Assembly (NCBI GenBank): GCA_047638695.1
Contig: JBLINY010000023.1
Span: 1-52,866 of the forward strand
Length of the DNA: 52,866 bases
Direction: 5' to 3'
Source: JAHECQ01 sp047638695
GTDB lineage: Bacteria > Actinomycetota > Acidimicrobiia > Acidimicrobiales > SZUA-35
The notes under the pieces are model-generated. The model ran no database searches and had not been told where the DNA came from. It saw nothing but the letters and a program-made list of their open reading frames with translations. This document shows, in pieces, positions 33,941-42,865 of this stretch (within the stretch, counting starts at the first letter, position 1; the number at the start of each line of letters is the position of its first letter). The translations under genes were made by a program, and so were the position numbers.

Positions 33941-33957
33941 CCGCAATCGGAAACGAA

Positions 33958-35250
33958 ATGATCCGCTCGGAAACAGGCGCTGCGCTCGTACTGCTTGACG
34001 TTGATGCCTTCCGGGCGATCAACGATTCGTTGGGCCACGAAACAGGCGACGAATTATTGAGACTCGTCGCGTCACGGCTGCGGGGTGTCCTCAACCCCGA
34101 CGCGGTGCTGGTCCGGCTCGGATCTGATGAGTTCGCCGCCATTTCGTGCACAGCACGAAACGAACGTGAGGTACTCGAGTTCACAGAGACACTTCGTTCA
34201 GTCTTCGTCGAACCGTTCCGGGTCGCTGGCCGAACCGAACAGCTGAGTGTTAGCACCGGAGTTGCGGTTGCTGACCGACCGGACGAGGTAAAGAGTCTTC
34301 ACCGTCAGGCCGAGATCGCCCTCCTCGCAGCCAAACGCGCCAACAACGACGGCCCAGTCTTCTATGAGGCGTCCTTCGAGGAAACGATCGCACGGAGCAC
34401 CCGAATACGGCGCGCCCTGTACTCGGCGGTGTATGACGACGAGTTCGAGGTCGTCTACCAACCAATCGTGTCGGCCGAGAGCTCAGCGATCCATAGCCTG
34501 GAAGCACTTCTGCGGTGGAACAGCCCAACGCTCGGCCGAGTCGGGCCTGACGAGTTCATTCCAATCGCCGAGCACGCGGGCGACATCGACGCCATTGGAC
34601 AATGGGTCATCGAAACGGTGTGTCGCCAGCTTTCGGTGTGGACGGCGATGGGAATTTCTCCCGACCTATCCGTGTCGTTCAATGTGTCGGCCCGTCAACT
34701 TGCCGACGAAGACTTCGCAACCAGCGTGTCGACCACGGCAAGAGTCTGGGGAATCGACCCGCAACGTCTGACCGTGGAAGTCACCGAGACCGCTGCACTC
34801 GACGAACACGGGACCGCCGTAGACCGTCTCAACGAACTGAGGGCCGCAGGGTTTCAGATCTCGATCGATGACTCCGGATCTGGCTACTCCAACCTTGGAC
34901 AACTCCTCCGAGTGCCATTCGACATCCTCAAGATCGACCGCTCGCTCCTGCTCATGCTCACCGACATGCGGTCCTCGGCCGGCGGTGATTCGACCGATCC
35001 ATGCCAAATCCTCCAGGCGGTCGTGTCTATCGCCGAGATCCTCGGGGCTCCCGTTGTCTGCGAAGGAGTCGAAACCGACGAGCAACGCGAGTCTCTCATC
35101 GCCTCAGGCATCACCTACATTCAGGGATATCTCACCGGCCGCCCCGCCTCAGCAGCCGACACGGCCCGATTGCTCGAGCTACCACTCGCTGCGACCACCC
35201 TTGCCAGCGCAGTTGCGCCCGGAAGAGGTATCGAGAAGGCCCACCTATGA
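33958..35250 (+). CDS. GGDEF-EAL (c-di-GMP phosphodiesterase-type) fragment detached from its sensor
   Basis: 430 residues from ATG 33958. The GGDEF domain lacks its opening DPLTGL.NR part and has GSDEF instead of GGDEF, with no inhibitory-site RxxD. The EAL domain (about 140-400) looks complete: EALLRW, FNVSARQL, EVTETAALDE, DDSGSGYSNLGQL, KIDRS and CEGVETDEQ, keeping the metal and catalytic residues. It could still hydrolyse c-di-GMP if expressed. Only a weak GGAAAC precedes the ATG. The domain start (RRLAAIGN) overlaps the PAS end in a different frame, indicating a deletion plus frameshift. It overlaps the next gene by 4 nt. Confidence 0.75.
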   Translation: MIRSETGAALVLLDVDAFRAINDSLGHETGDELLRLVASRLRGVLNPDAVLVRLGSDEFAAISCTARNEREVLEFTETLRSVFVEPFRVAGRTEQLSVSTGVAVADRPDEVKSLHRQAEIALLAAKRANNDGPVFYEASFEETIARSTRIRRALYSAVYDDEFEVVYQPIVSAESSAIHSLEALLRWNSPTLGRVGPDEFIPIAEHAGDIDAIGQWVIETVCRQLSVWTAMGISPDLSVSFNVSARQLADEDFATSVSTTARVWGIDPQRLTVEVTETAALDEHGTAVDRLNELRAAGFQISIDDSGSGYSNLGQLLRVPFDILKIDRSLLLMLTDMRSSAGGDSTDPCQILQAVVSIAEILGAPVVCEGVETDEQRESLIASGITYIQGYLTGRPASAADTARLLELPLAATTLASAVAPGRGIEKAHL

Positions 35251-36335
35251 GTCGCCGGACACAAACTCGTACCGCGTTGTTGCTGGCGGGCGTCGTACTG
35301 CTCGCTTCATTCGGGGCCGGTCTTCTCTGGAGAGGATCGATCGACTCAGCCGAGGCAAATCGACACCGCAAAGACCTCGCCGACCTCGACCCCCTCGCCG
35401 TTCGAGTAGAGATGACGCGAGCGCTCCTCGACGAAGTGACACTCCGAATACTCGAGCCCTTCGACGTGGTCGACCCCGAGATCCTCGGGCGGTCCACTGA
35501 TGACCGACTCGAGATAGTCGCCGCAGGACAAGAGAGGCTTACCGCCATTGCGAGCCAACGCGGACCGCGGGGAGGCCAAGCCCGACAGATTCTCGACGAG
35601 TTCGAACAATGGGGACCGGCGGATCGCAACGCCGGAGTGTTCGAACTCTACAACGGCGCAGACGTTGCCCAGTTCGAGGCAGCCCCACCGCCCGCTTCAC
35701 CAGCCACAACCACCGACTCGATCGCCGAGTTGCTCTGGCTCGACCAAGCTGCCACGTTCACGCTGCACGAGGCGCTCATCGCCGAGCATCACCGGTCGCC
35801 CCGATCCGCAACTGAGGAAATCGCAGAGTTCCTCGAAGACCCAGCCGACTTCGTCGCCGACGGCGGCGGCTACCTCGGCCCCGATCCGCAGGCACCGCTC
35901 ACCGAGGGTTGGATCTTCACTGATACCGCGTTCGCAGCCACCAGCCTTGCCGCTGCCGTGCATTGCATATGGCGGCGCTCAGACGAGATCCGGCAGAAGG
36001 TCAACCTCGACCCGCTAACCGGGGCCGGCAATCGTCACCTTCTTCAGACCAGAACCACCGAGCTTCTGGCGACCCAGCGTCTGACTGATCACGCAGTTGT
36101 CATGATCGATATGGATCGGTTCAAGATCACCAACGACACCTACGGTCACGCCGCCGGAGATCGGCTACTACAAGAACTCAGCCACGGACTCAGGCGGATC
36201 GCCGATTCAGCACTCGCGTCGGAGCCCACCGTCATCCATCTGGGCGGCGACGAGTTCGCTCTCACTCTTCACCACCACCAGCTGATCAACGAAGGGATCC
36301 TCGCTGCAGCAAAAGAGCTGAGGCCCGACTCGTGA
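35247..36335 (+). CDS. Membrane GGDEF protein with truncated C-terminus
   Basis: 362 residues starting at ATG 35247 (ATGA overlap with the EAL gene). TM helix 1 is LLLAGVVLLASFGAGLLW; an extracytoplasmic region of about 210 residues follows with PPPASPATTTDS-like low-complexity sequence; TM helix 2 is near AATSLAAAVHCIW. The GGDEF domain begins NLDPLTGAGNRHLL and has an intact LGGDEFALTL motif but stops about 25 residues later (AKELRPDS), lacking the final strand-helix section normally ending in a YEAKR.GRN-type helix. Diguanylate cyclase activity is therefore doubtful. No continuation is found in other frames before the convergent gene at 36376. Confidence 0.75.
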   Translation: MSRRTQTRTALLLAGVVLLASFGAGLLWRGSIDSAEANRHRKDLADLDPLAVRVEMTRALLDEVTLRILEPFDVVDPEILGRSTDDRLEIVAAGQERLTAIASQRGPRGGQARQILDEFEQWGPADRNAGVFELYNGADVAQFEAAPPPASPATTTDSIAELLWLDQAATFTLHEALIAEHHRSPRSATEEIAEFLEDPADFVADGGGYLGPDPQAPLTEGWIFTDTAFAATSLAAAVHCIWRRSDEIRQKVNLDPLTGAGNRHLLQTRTTELLATQRLTDHAVVMIDMDRFKITNDTYGHAAGDRLLQELSHGLRRIADSALASEPTVIHLGGDEFALTLHHHQLINEGILAAAKELRPDS

Positions 36336-36375
36336 ATCAGTCGTGTGCGCCTCGCCCAGCTGTTCGCCTTGTGAT

Positions 36376-36927
36376 CTATGCGGGCCAGCCGGGCACGCCG
36401 TCATCGAGCTCGACGCCACACGAATTGAGGAATCCCGAGACGGCGCGATAGCAGAGAGCCGACATGAGAAATTCCATGATCTCAGTTGTCGACCAGTGAT
36501 CGGTTAGCTCGGCCCAGGTGGTGTCGCTCACGCAGTCGTCGCTGTAGAGGTCGTCGGTCATCTGTAGCAGAGCCCGATCTTGCTCACTCCATGAGTGCTC
36601 CGACAACGGGCGGGTCACCGCCGACACTTCGCCTTCAGTCACGCCGTTGGCCAGCCCGTACATCGTGTGTTGTCCAAACTCGTAAACGGCTTGGCAGTTC
36701 CAGCCCATCCGAAGAATCACCAATTCCCGTTGACGCCTGGGAGTCTCAGCGGCGTTCAACACCGCGCTGGCGAACCCGTTGAATGTGCGACTGAGATCGG
36801 GGTGGTGGGCCATCGTCGCCCGCACATTCACCGCGTTGTGAGGAAGCGTTTTCATGGCCTCGCGGGCGATGACCGCGGCCTTTTCCTGTGGCTCGATTCG
36901 GGCTGAAGTTGGGCGACGTAATGCCAT
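36376..36927 (-). CDS. Carboxymuconolactone decarboxylase (CMD/AhpD-like) family protein
   Basis: 183 residues from ATG 36927. The CMD core is clear: HPDLSRTFNGFASAVLN, RQRELVILRMGWNCQAVYEFGQHTMYGLANGVTEGEV. The AhpD CxxC pair is replaced by a single Cys (NCQAVYEFGQH), so peroxidase-reductant activity is unlikely and a gamma-carboxymuconolactone decarboxylase-like or unknown role is more plausible. The C-terminal helices (STTEIMEFLMSALCYRAVSGF) complete the fold. A leaderless start is indicated by TAACGT (minus strand, 36935-36940) 7 nt before the ATG. It follows the Cys-rich protein gene on the same strand, 32 nt downstream of its stop. Confidence 0.82.
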   Translation of the reverse strand: MALRRPTSARIEPQEKAAVIAREAMKTLPHNAVNVRATMAHHPDLSRTFNGFASAVLNAAETPRRQRELVILRMGWNCQAVYEFGQHTMYGLANGVTEGEVSAVTRPLSEHSWSEQDRALLQMTDDLYSDDCVSDTTWAELTDHWSTTEIMEFLMSALCYRAVSGFLNSCGVELDDGVPGWPA

Positions 36928-36934
36928 GGCCGAG

Positions 36935-36940
36935 ACGTTA
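36935..36940 (-). promoter_or_regulatory. -10 box (TAACGT, minus strand) of CMD gene
   Basis: TAACGT on the minus strand ends 7 nt before ATG 36927, in the short gap after the upstream gene's stop; it fits a leaderless transcript. Confidence 0.4.
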
Positions 36941-36959
36941 GTCGACCGGCCGGCGGCGC

Positions 36960-38546
36960 TCAGTCGCAGCAGTTGCCGCCGAGAACAGGTGCTTCGACAC
37001 CGCTGTGATTGCAGCAGCCGCCCTTCCACCAGTCGGCGCCCGCTCCATGGCAGTACTTGTCGTCAGCCCCGACCATCTTCATGAAGGCCGGGTGATAGTT
37101 ACGGCAGACATTGAGCTCGGTGTCGACCCAGTGCTGCGGATCCTGGGCGTAGTGGTCCCAGTAGTCGCCTTCCATGTTGAGGCCGGGTACCGCGGGGTTC
37201 CAGCTCTCATCGAGCCACAGCTCGGCATCGCCATACTTGGCCGCCAGCTTGCGAATCGCAGGATCGTCGAGGGCGTTCAGGCGTCCGTTCTCGATAAGGG
37301 TTTCGTTGTCGCCGTCCCGCTCGAGGTTGTACGTCGGGAAGTAGAGATGGAGATGCCAGTGACCGACCAAGTGGCCGGCCCTGGCCGCCTCGCGCTCGGC
37401 CATCGAAGAAATGATTGTGCCGAAGCCCATGTGCATGACGCCGGAGCGAGTGCGCTCGTAGAGGCAGTTGACGAACCCAGACGGGAAGTCCTGGCGAGGG
37501 CGGTGGACGTGAGGGTTGGTACCGATTGAGGCCTCCCACCAGTGCATGATCCCCTTGCTCGGAAACGTTGGGTACTGGATGTCGGCCGTTTGATCCATGA
37601 CGTCACGGAGTTTGTTGCCAAACTCGCCGCCAGCGTTGATCTGAGTGATCTTGGAGTCCTCGACTACCAGTTGCGTCCAATCGCAAGCGGCGATGTGGTT
37701 GGTCGTTCCCGCAATGACGCCGTTGCCGTCTTCCTTGGTCGGGTGGAACATCCAGGGCCTGCCGGTGATGTGTCCCGGCAGGTAGGTCTTGCCGAAGTGC
37801 TCGTTGCCCGTCCAGGTGGCCGCGGTGAGTGCGGGGTCGTAGAACTCGCGGTTGGCGTCCCAATACTCGGGGTGGTTAGTGAAACTGAGATCGGTGCCTT
37901 CGGGGTCGGTGATGTGAGCCCGCTTGGCGGTGCGGACCCGGTCCCAGGTCCACTGGTCGATGGCGTTGATCAGCTCGAAGGGCATCGCCTGAGCTGGCGA
38001 GGCCAGGATCTCCGGGGTGATGAATGGCATGCGCTGGATCTTGATGAATCGCTCGGCCAGTACGGGGCCGCCGTAGCCCATCAGAATCTTGTCGTACTCC
38101 TGCTTCTGCTCTTCTTCCTCCCACCAGTCCATCCACTCGGCCAGTTCCTTCGTGCGGAACAGGTAGTAGTCGACCTCATCGGCGCCGACCCACTGAGGGA
38201 TCGGGCCTCGATCGATCTTGCTGATCTCGTACTTGACCTTGTACTTCTCGAGGATCCGCTGGCAGGCCTCGATGGTTAGGTCGCTGTGCCAGTTGTCGAC
38301 TCGAAGGAGGACCCGCTCGCCGGCTTGGAGATCCCACGACGCATTGAGGCCGTGGTTGTATGGACGCTGCGCGATGTGCTCGAGGTACGGGAGCAGCTGA
38401 TCGGAGGATGTGACCTCGACGAAGGGCGGGCACCTTGGCGGGCGGGAATCGATGAGCGGAGGTGTCGCGAACGACGGCAATCCTTCCGGCCGATGTTCCG
38501 GCCGAGGCGTTCGAATACCTGTGTTCTTGAAAAAGTCGTCAACCAT
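36960..38546 (-). CDS. Large unassigned protein, possibly M29/NicX-like metalloenzyme, with Cys-rich tail
   Basis: 528 residues from ATG 38546. Not confidently recognised. Middle segments recall the M29 aminopeptidase/2,5-dihydroxypyridine dioxygenase (NicX) superfamily: an alpha/beta half with LQAGERVLLRVDNWHSD, then DSKITQINAGGEFG, GVMHMGFGT, a His cluster GHLVGHWHLHLYF and LIENGRLNALDDPAIRKLA. The final 100 residues are atypical: WLDESWNP, EGDYWDHYAQDP, then six Cys in about 55 residues (NVC, KYC, GGCC, NCC) with a nearby His, suggesting an added metal site. A soluble protein is expected (no signal or TM). Its neighbours are CMD, M14 peptidase and CocE hydrolase genes, so a hydrolytic or dioxygenase role in small-molecule breakdown is a guess. 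Confidence 0.6.
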   Translation of the reverse strand: MVDDFFKNTGIRTPRPEHRPEGLPSFATPPLIDSRPPRCPPFVEVTSSDQLLPYLEHIAQRPYNHGLNASWDLQAGERVLLRVDNWHSDLTIEACQRILEKYKVKYEISKIDRGPIPQWVGADEVDYYLFRTKELAEWMDWWEEEEQKQEYDKILMGYGGPVLAERFIKIQRMPFITPEILASPAQAMPFELINAIDQWTWDRVRTAKRAHITDPEGTDLSFTNHPEYWDANREFYDPALTAATWTGNEHFGKTYLPGHITGRPWMFHPTKEDGNGVIAGTTNHIAACDWTQLVVEDSKITQINAGGEFGNKLRDVMDQTADIQYPTFPSKGIMHWWEASIGTNPHVHRPRQDFPSGFVNCLYERTRSGVMHMGFGTIISSMAEREAARAGHLVGHWHLHLYFPTYNLERDGDNETLIENGRLNALDDPAIRKLAAKYGDAELWLDESWNPAVPGLNMEGDYWDHYAQDPQHWVDTELNVCRNYHPAFMKMVGADDKYCHGAGADWWKGGCCNHSGVEAPVLGGNCCD

Positions 38547-38673
38547 CCGGCTCGTCCCCTTGTTCGTCGGCTCGTGCTCGGTGCCCTTGGTGGCCAACCT
38601 AGCCTCGGGCCCTGACGGCTTCATTCTCGGGGTCGTGCGGGATCTATATGAGCGGAGCTACGTTGCTCTCACC

Positions 38674-39582
38674 ATGGATCGATACTTCCCGATCGGCACA
38701 CCGGGCGAGCCCTGGGACGACGCTCACAAGCGGGCGTGGTTCGAGTCTCGTACGGTCGAGCGCAGCTACCACGAGGAAGTCCTGACGAAGATCGAGGCGT
38801 TGGATGGCTCCTTTGAGATCATCCAGTACGGCTCGCTCCCCCACGACCCAGGGCGATATCCGCTGATGGCGGTCAAGGCTGAATCTGACACGGCCAACGC
38901 CCCCTGGGCCCTCGTCACCGGTGGTGTGCACGGCTATGAGACCAGCGGCGTCCAAGGAGCAATGGCGTTCTTGCACACGCACGCATCGGCCTACCGCTAC
39001 CGGGTGAACCTGCTTGTAGCTCCATGTGTCAGTCCTTGGGGCTATGAGGTGATCAACCGGTGGAACCCGAACTGTGTCGACCCCAATCGATCGTTCTTCA
39101 CCAACAGCCCATCGGAAGAATCTGTACTGCTCATGAAGTTGATCGAAGAGTTCGATGTCGATTTTCTCGTGCATATCGACCTCCACGAGACAACCGACAG
39201 CGACAACACCGAGTTCCGACCCGCACAGGCGGCGCTGAATGGCCTGCCGCACGAAACAGGATCGATCCCCGATGGCTTCTACACCGTTGGCGACAGCGAA
39301 AACCCTCAGCCCGATTTCCAGGCCGCAATCATCGCTGGCGTCGAAGCGGTCACCCACATCGCTCCACCCGATGAGGCAGGCCAGATCATTGGATCGGACC
39401 TCACCCAGCGTGGAGTAATCAATTACTCATACGCCGAGTTGGGCCTGTGTGCCGGGGCATCGGGAGCACGATTCACCACGACCACCGAGGTCTATCCGGA
39501 CAGCCCGACGGCGACGCCCGACATTTGCTCCGAGGCCCAGGTCGCAGCTGTACGGGCCGGACTCGACTTCGCGCTCGCATAG
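38674..39582 (+). CDS. M14-family metallopeptidase/deacylase
   Basis: 302 residues. Zinc site: GGVHGYETSG (HxxE) and a downstream His in VHIDLHETTDS; substrate-carboxylate residues in NPNCVDPNRSF; catalytic Glu in TTTTEVYPDS near the end. This is the M14 carboxypeptidase/succinylglutamate-desuccinylase arrangement. No signal peptide is seen, so a cytoplasmic amidohydrolase acting on small acyl amino acids or peptides is likely. ATG 38674 is chosen because similarity begins there (MDRYFPIGTP) and a TACGTT box lies at 38659-38664; the longer upstream frame is antisense to the divergent Cys-rich gene. Confidence 0.8.
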   Translation: MDRYFPIGTPGEPWDDAHKRAWFESRTVERSYHEEVLTKIEALDGSFEIIQYGSLPHDPGRYPLMAVKAESDTANAPWALVTGGVHGYETSGVQGAMAFLHTHASAYRYRVNLLVAPCVSPWGYEVINRWNPNCVDPNRSFFTNSPSEESVLLMKLIEEFDVDFLVHIDLHETTDSDNTEFRPAQAALNGLPHETGSIPDGFYTVGDSENPQPDFQAAIIAGVEAVTHIAPPDEAGQIIGSDLTQRGVINYSYAELGLCAGASGARFTTTTEVYPDSPTATPDICSEAQVAAVRAGLDFALA

Positions 39583-39640
39583 TTGCGCGCCAAGCCCCTA
39601 GCTGAAGCCGACGCGTCTAGCCTTCGGCTTCGGGGGAACT

Positions 39641-41398
39641 ATGACCATCACCAACGAGTACCGCATTGTCACCGAGGAGAATGTGCCCGCCAAGATGCGC
39701 GACGGCACAACGCTCTATGCCGACGTCTACCGGCCGGATGCCGAGGGTCGATTCCCGGTTCTACTCCTTCGGCTTCCGTACGGCAAACAGTTCATCAGCG
39801 ACTTCGGCGACCACGAGTTCTTTGTCCCGAAGGGCTACGTCGTGGTCATCCAGGACACTCGGGGTCGGTTCACCTCTGAGGGCACGTTCACTCCGCTCGT
39901 CGACGAGCCAACCGATGGCTACGACACGGTGGAGTGGGCGGCAAAGCTGCCGTGGAGTAACGGCAAGGTCGGCACTATCGGCCAGAGCTACCTCGGCGCC
40001 ACCCAGTACCTCATGTCGTGGACGGCTCCCCCGTCGTTGAAATGCCAGGTGCCCGTTTCGGCGGCCGCCGACTTCCACTCTGGTTGGGTCTACGACGTCG
40101 GTGGTGCACTCGTACACGGCTGGGCGCTGCCGTACGCCGTCTTTCTGGCTCGGGAGACCATCGACCGTCTCGGGCTGAAGGACGAGCTCTGGCCCGAGAT
40201 CAAGACTCGGCTCGAGCGGTCGGTCAACTTCGCCAACCCGTTCACCGAGGAGGCCTATCGACACCTTCCACTCATGGACTGGGCCGACCTGCTGGCCGAT
40301 GTCGCCCCGTACGTACGCGACTATCTGACCCATCCCGACGACGGCGAATACTGGTGGGCCATCAACGGTGAGCGGAAGTTCGATCAGGTTCGTGCCCCGA
40401 TGCTGCATGTCAGCAGTTGGTACGACATCTTCAGCCGCGACGGCGCCGTGATGTTCAACGGCCTACGCGGCGGCGCGGCAACACCCGAAGCACGGGGCGG
40501 CCAACGGCTGCTGCTTGGACCCTGGGGTCATCTCTTCCCCTACACCTCTCCGTCGTCCAAGGGCGCCGGCGAAGCCGATTTCGGCGACGCGTCGATGCTC
40601 GATCTCCATGAGTACGAGCTCTCATTTCTTGACCGGTGGCTGAAGGGCGCCGACAACGACTGGGACGACCGCCCCCCAATTCATCTGTTCACGATGGGGC
40701 GCAATACCTGGCGAGACGAGTCCCAGTGGCCGTTGGCCGGCACCCGCTTTACGCCGCTGTATCTCGACAGCGCTGGTTCGGCCAACACTGCGCAAGACGA
40801 CGGACAGCTGGCGTGGACGACCGCCGCCGACTCACCCCCGGACACGTTCGTCTACGACCCCGACGACCCGGTGCCGACCAACGGCGGCAATCTCCTCGTG
40901 CTCCCCATCGGAGCGTACGACCAGCGAGAAATCGAGCAGCGTCCCGACGTACTCGTGTACACGGGCGAGGTTCTCCAGAACGAGCTGGAGGTCACCGGAC
41001 CTATCGAGCTCGTGCTGTACGCAGACACCTCTGCCCTCGATACCGACTTCACCGCCAAGCTGGTCGATGTCCGCCCCGATGGTTACGCCCAGAACATCAT
41101 CGACGGCATGATTCGATGTCGCTACCGAACCTCGCGCCAGCACCCAGAGCCAATGGTGCCCGGCGAGGTGACCGAGCTGCGGATCGACCTGTGGGCCACC
41201 TCGCACGTCTTCCTTCCCGGCCACCGCGTCCGTCTCGAGGTGAGCTCGAGCAACTTCCCGCGCTTCGACCGCAACCTCAACACCGGCGGCGACCAAGCCA
41301 CCGGAACCACCTGGGAGGTCGCCCATCAACGTGTCCACCACAACTCGCGGTATCGCAGCCACATCGTGCTCCCGGTGATTCCCTCGCTACCTGGCTAA
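39641..41398 (+). CDS. CocE/NonD family serine hydrolase
   Basis: 585 residues. The N-terminus (MRDGTTLYADVYRPDAEGRFPVLLLRLPYGKQ) and GTIGQSYLGATQYLMSW (nucleophile Ser in GQSYLG, about residue 117) are classical for X-Pro dipeptidyl-peptidase/cocaine-esterase-like hydrolases. GPWGHLFPY probably carries the catalytic His. The C-terminal jelly-roll (LRIDLWATSHVFLPGHRVRLEVSSSNFPRFDRN) is complete. No signal peptide is visible. It cleaves esters or amides in relatives; the substrate is unknown. A GGGGG run precedes ATG 39641 by 4 nt. It follows the M14 gene by 58 nt and may be co-transcribed. Confidence 0.88.
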   Translation: MTITNEYRIVTEENVPAKMRDGTTLYADVYRPDAEGRFPVLLLRLPYGKQFISDFGDHEFFVPKGYVVVIQDTRGRFTSEGTFTPLVDEPTDGYDTVEWAAKLPWSNGKVGTIGQSYLGATQYLMSWTAPPSLKCQVPVSAAADFHSGWVYDVGGALVHGWALPYAVFLARETIDRLGLKDELWPEIKTRLERSVNFANPFTEEAYRHLPLMDWADLLADVAPYVRDYLTHPDDGEYWWAINGERKFDQVRAPMLHVSSWYDIFSRDGAVMFNGLRGGAATPEARGGQRLLLGPWGHLFPYTSPSSKGAGEADFGDASMLDLHEYELSFLDRWLKGADNDWDDRPPIHLFTMGRNTWRDESQWPLAGTRFTPLYLDSAGSANTAQDDGQLAWTTAADSPPDTFVYDPDDPVPTNGGNLLVLPIGAYDQREIEQRPDVLVYTGEVLQNELEVTGPIELVLYADTSALDTDFTAKLVDVRPDGYAQNIIDGMIRCRYRTSRQHPEPMVPGEVTELRIDLWATSHVFLPGHRVRLEVSSSNFPRFDRNLNTGGDQATGTTWEVAHQRVHHNSRYRSHIVLPVIPSLPG

Positions 41399-41402
41399 GC
41401 GG

Positions 41403-42728
41403 CTAACCCAACTCGATGGTGGCGACAACGGCGCGGGCGGTGTCGAGCCACGCCACGTCATCGCTGGGAGTACCCAGAACAAAGGCGATCGGGCCGTCGG
41501 GGTGGTCGACGAAGTGGACCTCGTACACAAAGCCGGGGTCGAAGCTCTTACCAAACACCCTTCCGATGAGAGCAAAGTCGACGCAACCCCCGTTCTCGGA
41601 GGTGCAGGCAGTCTCTTCTGCCACCTCGACGGTAAACACCGATGTCGGGAAGCCACCGATCTCACCGATCGCTGGCTCAGAGACCGTGACGGTCGCTGGC
41701 ACCCTGTCCACCCAGCCGGCGAGATCATCGGCAGCAAGCGACGGCTCGCCCGTCGTCGCATCGAACAGCTCGGTCGGTGCGAACGCAACGATGTCGTGAT
41801 CGCCGGGACCGGCCGAATCGGGGGTGGTGATCACGAAGAACCCTGTGCCAACAGGCTGGGTGCTCCACTTCCCAGTCACAGTGAAGGTCACCGGAATACC
41901 AAGTTGACCCATCGCATACGTCCCGTCAGCGAACGCCTCCGCGCTGCTCAGATCCCCCCCGTCAGCTGATTGCTCAGCCTCGCCGACAGCCGTGATGCTC
42001 TCGAGCATCACGTCCCAGGTCGGGAGAAAGTCCTCGAGGATCTCGCTGCTAGGAGCGTCGAACCTAAGGATAAAGACCTCGCCGGTGTCGAAACGAATCC
42101 CCTGGTACGCGACGCCTTCATCCCCATTGGGATAACTAGCTCGGACCTTTATGGCGGGGCTGCCGAAGACCTCAACGTCTTCCTGGTCGCGAACGTCCAT
42201 CCAGCCAAAGTTTGTGATGTTGAAATCGACCAGATCCTGCGCCGTCGGATCGTCAGAAACGAGTCCGGCCTCCTCTTGCAGGAAAGCAACTGTTCGATGG
42301 TCGACCGCTACACCCAATCCCTCGCTTCCTACGTCCGGATCGGAGAACAGATCTTCTTCGATCTGGCCGAAGTTTGTCACCGGTTCGATTGTCTGGACGA
42401 ACCAGCCAGACGGATACTCGATCGAGTAGCCGAAGCTAGGAATCGAATAGGCTTCGGTGACGTCGGTCGGCAGCGGTACTTCGAGCGGGGCGGCCGACGT
42501 ATCGGATGCAGCCGTCGAACTCGTGACCGGTGCAGCCGTCGAAGTTGTTGTCGCCTCGATCGTCGTCTCCGTCGAAGCTCCTGCGGATGCGTCATCGTCA
42601 CTGCTACAAGCAGCAGCCACCAAGACAACGGCACCAGCAGCGACCAACGGCCGCCAATCCAACGTCCGCCGTCGCCTTCGCGAACCCACCACAGGCTCAC
42701 TTCGATATAGATCCTTCACCAAAGACAT
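41403..42728 (-). CDS. Secreted lipoprotein with low-complexity linker (function unknown)
   Basis: 441 residues from ATG 42728. A basic N-terminus (SRRRRR) and hydrophobic stretch PLVAAGAVVLVAAACSS form a lipoprotein signal with Cys in VAAAC about residue 41. A Ser/Thr/Ala-rich linker (TTIEATTTSTAAPV...) of about 45 residues follows. Two domains each have PsbP/LpqN-like features (FGYSIEYPSGWFVQ in the first, IPVTFTVTGKWSTQ in the second), ending in AVVATIEL. LpqN-type actinobacterial lipoproteins bind small molecules or envelope partners. It is convergent with CocE (stops 4 nt apart). The longer in-frame start at 42776 adds no signal-like features. Confidence 0.75.
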   Translation of the reverse strand: MSLVKDLYRSEPVVGSRRRRRTLDWRPLVAAGAVVLVAAACSSDDDASAGASTETTIEATTTSTAAPVTSSTAASDTSAAPLEVPLPTDVTEAYSIPSFGYSIEYPSGWFVQTIEPVTNFGQIEEDLFSDPDVGSEGLGVAVDHRTVAFLQEEAGLVSDDPTAQDLVDFNITNFGWMDVRDQEDVEVFGSPAIKVRASYPNGDEGVAYQGIRFDTGEVFILRFDAPSSEILEDFLPTWDVMLESITAVGEAEQSADGGDLSSAEAFADGTYAMGQLGIPVTFTVTGKWSTQPVGTGFFVITTPDSAGPGDHDIVAFAPTELFDATTGEPSLAADDLAGWVDRVPATVTVSEPAIGEIGGFPTSVFTVEVAEETACTSENGGCVDFALIGRVFGKSFDPGFVYEVHFVDHPDGPIAFVLGTPSDDVAWLDTARAVVATIELG

Positions 42729-42865
42729 AAAGCGTCTCGTCTCCCTCTGTTCGCACCCCGTTGTGAGATGCCGCATGAACCTGGCAGCTACACATCACAA
42801 CGAGATAACAACGTCACAACTATCCCGACGAAAAGCCTTCTCACCAGGCCATATGCGGGACGTCA

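Noticed and set aside
37542..38279. 245-residue plus-strand frame antisense to the Cys-rich protein
   Set aside because: Val/Leu/Asp/Gly-rich shadow composition, no start signals; the minus-strand protein has better coding character.
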